DNA from: Escarpia spicata
Lineage: Eukaryota > Annelida > Polychaeta > Sabellida > Siboglinidae
Assembly (NCBI GenBank): GCA_963995525.1
Contig: OZ023214.1
Location: 30,574,224 to 30,638,223, forward strand
Direction of reading: 5' to 3'
DNA length: 64,000 nucleotides
Below, one piece after another: positions 59,888-64,000 of the stretch. Within the stretch, counting starts at the first letter, position 1. Every line of letters starts with the position of its first letter. A program made the position numbers and the translations under genes. The notes under the pieces were generated by a model. That model saw only the letters and a program-made list of their open reading frames with translations, searched no databases and was not told the origin of the DNA.

Positions 59888-60649
59888 TTGGAGTATGCTA
59901 CACGAGCTGCAAATGTTGTCAGAGCAAATTATTCAGCCCATCTGGTAAATTTACACTGCATTAAACATCATGCATGTGACGTTCCACTGACGATGTGTTA
60001 TCTCAACGCTCGGTCAGTTCGAAATAAAGCTTTGTCGCTGGCAGACCTGGTAATTTCCAGGGACATCGACGTATTAGCGTTGATAGAAACTTGGCTTGGA
60101 ACAGTCACTGACAATCAGGTGATAAAAGAACTTGTGCCATCTGGCTACACATTACATGGTGGAGTGGGCTTAATGTATAAGTCAGGCATGAAAGTTGAGA
60201 ATGTGTCATCAAGTCATAAAAGGCCAAAATTTACCCATTTTGAACATGCCGACTATTATATTACGACACGTGGCGCCAAGTTCAGATTGGGTGTTATATA
60301 CCGTCCGCCACCGTCTAAACGAAACGGCTTTACAACGTCTGTTTTCTTCGAGCAGTGGTCAGCATACTTGGACACCGTGCTGCTGGACCCGCATGACATC
60401 GTTATTACCGGCGATCTGAACTTCCATTTTGACATTATATCAGATCCTGACGCACGGCATTTTTCTGAGACGCTCGCTGACCGTGGCACGAACCAAATCA
60501 TTACAGATGCCACGCACAATAAAGGTCACCTCCTGGATGTAGTTATCGTTCGAAACAACAGTGCAATAGTTACTACACGACCGAGTGTGTATGACCCGTG
60601 CTTATGTGATACACATGGGAATCCATCCGGTGATCACATGGCCATATAA
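59888..60649 (+). pseudogene. LINE C AP endonuclease
   Basis: Catalytic motifs in order: LNARSVRNKALSLA (Asn), LALIETWLG (Glu), FRLGVIYRPP (Tyr), VITGDLNFHFD (Asp, Asn) and the final PSGDHMA (usually SDH). Nicks target DNA to prime reverse transcription. The frame ends at TAA right after the last motif; the linker continues in another frame (FCVNATKPARMRKVIVFRRL). Confidence 0.9.
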
Positions 60650-61100
60650 TGTTCTGTGTAAATGCCACAAAGCCTGCTCGAATGCGTAAAGTGATAGTTT
60701 TTCGACGATTGCGTCATATACGTCTTCCTGATTTCAAACGTGACATTACCTCTTTGCTACATGACATAAACAGTGAGGCATCCGTTAGTGACATGGTTGC
60801 CACATACAACAATGGCTTACGTCGGCTTGTTGACAAACATGCCCCACTGCGGAAGACGACCATAACATTGCGACCGGACTGTCCGTGGTACACTGACGAG
60901 CTTCGTAACGAGAAACAGCGTCGACGGCGAGCTGAGCGGAAATGGCTGCAAACTCGTCTTGAGGTACATCGACAGGCGTATCGCGCTCAATGTGTGGTCT
61001 TCAACAACATGCTGGTTACCACAAAGAAAAACTACTACACAGCTAAGATCGCCAACTGCAAAAATGACCAAAACAACTATTTTGCATCACAAGAAACCTC

Positions 61101-62873
61101 ATGGGCAATGGTGGCATAACGACAATGCCATCGTATGTGTGTCCGGTGGACATGGCACAACGCTTTGGTGATCACTTTATTGAGAAAGTTTCTAACATAA
61201 GAAAATACATCGTCGACTGCGGTGAGGATCGTTCGGACATTACGTTGGCTGCTATGAGCAACGACGCGGCATTCAGTGGTGTCCCACTAGTCTGCTTTGA
61301 GACAGTCACTGAATCGGACGTTGAACGATTAGTTGCATCCGTTCCGGTTAAGTCGTGTGAATTAGATCCAGTACCGACGTGGCTGCTAAAACAATGTTCG
61401 CATGAGTTAGTTCCACTAATCACTGCTACGATAAATGCGTTTCTCACCTCAACAAATGTACCTGCTGACGTCAAGCATGCAATCGTTAAACCACTCCTGA
61501 AAAAACCTACGCTGGATAAAGACATTTTGAGCAACTACCGGCCAGTGTCGAACTTGCCATTTGTGTCGAAATTGGTTGAGAAAGTCGTTGCAAAACAAAT
61601 TTGCACGCACGTAGATGAACATGCTCTGCACGACCCTTTTCAGTCTGCGTACCGTCGTGGACACTCCACAGAAACAGCTCTACTCCCTGTCAAGAATGAC
61701 ATTGCCGCGACACTGGATAGGAAATGTACAACAATTCTCGTGATGCTTGATTTGTTGTCCGCGTTTGATACAGTCGATCATGAGTTGTTGATGAATCGAC
61801 TTGAACACTCATTCGGTATCACAGATAAGGCGCTTGCGTGGCTGAAATTATACATTAGCGAACGGTATCAGAAAGTGGCAGTAGGAAGTGCCGAGTCGGT
61901 TGAGTCAATCTTGGCGTGTGGCGTCCCCCAAGGGTCGGTGTTGGGCCCTACTTTGTATTGCATGTACACCAAACCTATCGGAGATATTGTTGCTAAACAC
62001 GGCATGGAGCATCACTGTTATGCTGATGACATTCAAATCTACCTCACGGTTGAACGAGATGAATCAATTGTGGCGGCACTGGCTAAGCTGGAATTGTGTG
62101 TTGCGGAAGTGGCTGCATGGTTGACTAGAATCCAGTTAAAACTGAACACAGAGAAATCCGAGGCGATCGTTTTTTCTCCTGCGAAGAAACGCGGCAGTCT
62201 GCCTGCCAATGTATACATCACAGTAGCCGGCCATCGAATTCAACCATCATCGTGCGTGCGCCGTTTGGGTGTGCTATTTGACAGCAACCTGAAAATGGAA
62301 CAGCAGATTGCCAACACTGTGAAAAGCTGCTACTATCATATTAAAAACATTGGGCGAATTCGGCCACATCTGACGGAAGAATCATGCAAGACACTTGTTC
62401 ACGCACTAGTGACATCCCGTTTAGATTATGGGAATGCACTTCTTTATGGTCTCCCACACACGGTGATGCAACGTCTACAAAGGGTGCAGAACTGTGCCGC
62501 TCGCCTAATTACTCGCACGAGGAAATACGAACACATCACGCCCGTGTTGCAGCGTTTACACTGGCTACCCGCTCATGTGAGACCGACCTACAAAATGCTG
62601 GTGTTTACGTATTGTGCCTTGAATGGTCTAGCGCCGGACTACATAAGTGAGTTAATTGGCTACCGTACCATCAACAGAACTCTACGATCTACCTCGCAGC
62701 CTCGCCTTTTGCTCGTACCGGCCTCACAAACTGTTACTCATGGTGATCACCGTTTCGCGGTTTGCTCGGCGGTTCTATGGAACAATTTGCCTCCTACACC
62801 CAGGACAGCAACATCATTACAAGTGTTTAAAACAATTTTGAAGATTCACGTTTTTAAACAAGCGTTTTTATAA
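61101..62873 (+). pseudogene. LINE C reverse transcriptase and C-terminal domain
   Basis: 590 codons uninterrupted. RT blocks: AIVKPLLKKPTLDKDILSNY, RPVSNLPFVSKLVEKVV, FQSAYRRGHSTETALL, SAFDTVDHELLMNRL, CGVPQGSVLGPTLYCMY and HCYADDIQIYLTV (catalytic YADD), LGVLFDSNLKMEQQI, then thumb and C-terminal motifs LDYGNALLYGLPH, LHWLPAHVRPTYKML and VLWNNLPP. All catalytic residues are present. It is probably one polyprotein with the endonuclease, broken by frameshifts near 60648 and 61100. Confidence 0.92.
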
Positions 62874-63469
62874 TTCACCGACGAGGACATTTTATGTGCT
62901 TTCTATTGATAAATATAGTTTTTGTTTTATTAGTTTCTTAACATATTTATGGTTATTCTTCTTGTATAAATGAATGTATTTATAGTAGTTTTTAAGAATG
63001 TCTTAATTTATCTAAACGTTTTTTTAATGATCTCTCTTTTTAGTAACTATATTTAAGGTAATGTTATATTTTTACATATTTATTTCTTAGTTAGCATTTC
63101 TTTTTATGTAAAATACTATTATATACGTGTGCATGTATGTAAAGCGTCCGAGGGCAATTTTAATTGATTGGGCGCTATATAAGTACTTTTTGTTTATTTA
63201 TTTATTTATTTAAATGATCTAAAACTAACAAGCAAATGCACTGTATTCTTGAGTTAAAGAAGGAAGTAAACTCCGATCAGAAATTTGCTAAAGGCAAATT
63301 ACGTTCGTGCGTGTAATGAGATATATACGGCGAGACCAGCAGCAATACGGTAACCAATCAATTTTTGTTGACATCGATTAAAATTGTTTAAATTCCGATT
63401 AAGAGTCAGATGCAGAACGTTTGTATTATAAAACGCAGTGTGTGTTTCTGTCGTTCTGGACATATAATT

Positions 63470-63715
63470 ATATGTATATGTCTGTATCTACGTATGTATG
63501 TACGTACGTATGTATATGTGTGTGTGCGTGCGTGCGTGCATGCGTGCGTGCGTGCGTGCGTGTGAATGTGTATGTGTATGTGTATGTATGTGCATGCGTG
63601 TATGCGTGTATGCGTGTACTCGTGTGCGTGTGCATGTATTCGTGTGCGTGTGCGTGTGCGTTTGGGTATGTATGTATGTATGTACGTACGTACGCATGCA
63701 TGCATTTATATATGC
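63470..63715. repeat. Compound microsatellite, (TGTA)n/(TGCG)n/(TGTGCG)n
   Basis: Alternating purine-pyrimidine repeats (gtatgtatgtacgtacgtat, cgtgcgtgcgtgcgtgcg). Every open frame here is an artefact of the repeat. Such tracts can adopt Z-DNA. Confidence 0.95.
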
Positions 63716-63849
63716 ATGTCCCAGCCTATCTCCGCCAGTTTCGTCTGTATGGGATTGAAACTTTGTAGGCTTCCTTGCCGGCCCATTATGGTGGTTCGTA
63801 TATTTAAAAAAAATCATTCAGGGTGATTCGTGGGATGGGGATATAGGGC

Positions 63850-64000
63850 GCGAACGGAAGTGTATCTCGTTCCCTGTTGCAGATCGCAGCTGCCTAGTGT
63901 CAAACGGAAGTGTCTCTCGCTCCCTGTTGCAGATCGCAGCTGCCTGGTGTCAAACGGATGTGTCTCTTGCTCCCTGTTGCAGATCGCAGCTGGCTAGTGT
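63850..64000. repeat. 50-bp tandem repeat, at least 3 units, runs off window
   Basis: Unit contains aacggaagtgtctctcgctc and cctgttgcagatcgcagctg; three units with few differences, the last cut by the window edge. Confidence 0.95.

Larger units (their letters stand above)
59643..63215 (+). mobile_element. CR1/L2-like LINE (LINE C), nearly full length
   Basis: Leader (59643-59948, TRPTLRGKRGARANSARSQR), endonuclease (59888-60649), linker (60649-61119), RT and C-terminal region (61101-62873), AT-rich 3'UTR and a tail with aaagcgtccgagggc, gggcgctatataagt and (TTTA)n at about 63196-63213. Three frame breaks separate the parts, so it is inactive though well preserved. Confidence 0.92.

Noticed and set aside
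63406..63826. Several Cys/Val or His/Thr-rich ORFs
   Set aside because: They come from the TG-rich microsatellite.

Overview
This is eukaryotic (animal) DNA: an intron-rich gene with GT-AG introns and short exons, AT-rich non-coding DNA, tRNA-derived SINE pieces, several non-LTR retrotransposons, a tyrosine-recombinase retrotransposon and many micro- and minisatellites. Gene content and repeat mix suggest a marine invertebrate, possibly a lophotrochozoan, but I cannot name the species.

Left half (1-32.5 kb, minus strand): one gene, an ortholog of ELYS/AHCTF1 (MEL-28), the nucleoporin that recruits the Nup107-160 complex to chromatin. I rebuilt 34 coding exons by hand (about 1,701 codons). 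Every junction keeps phase, and exons 2-27 align in order with the vertebrate protein: an N-terminal beta-propeller, an alpha-helical solenoid, then a low-complexity Ser/Pro/basic tail that runs off the left edge. Three introns carry minisatellites whose repeat unit contains the neighbouring splice site (43-bp and 64-bp arrays with donors, a 37-bp array with an acceptor). A fourth, 47-bp array has about 29 copies.

Middle (32.5-39 kb): a CpG-containing stretch, a possible divergent transcript start, a candidate upstream non-coding exon and promoter for the ELYS gene near 36.3 kb, a diverged 175-bp tandem repeat, a 388-bp foldback element and a tRNA-like SINE head.

Right half (39-64 kb): nested and decayed mobile elements. 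In order: a degenerate plus-strand LINE split by a (GA)n tract; a 5'-truncated LINE copy with an 11-bp target duplication; a minus-strand LINE interrupted by a 6.6-kb Ngaro/DIRS-like element (SGNH hydrolase fragment, gag, RT, RNase H, tyrosine recombinase, split direct repeats); a short LINE fragment; and two related CR1/L2-like LINEs with YADD reverse transcriptases. A 46-bp inverted repeat brackets about 10.5 kb around the nested LINE/Ngaro block. The window ends inside a 50-bp tandem array.

No CRISPR, operon or intact tRNA was found. Functional calls rest on residue patterns and family knowledge, not on database searches.
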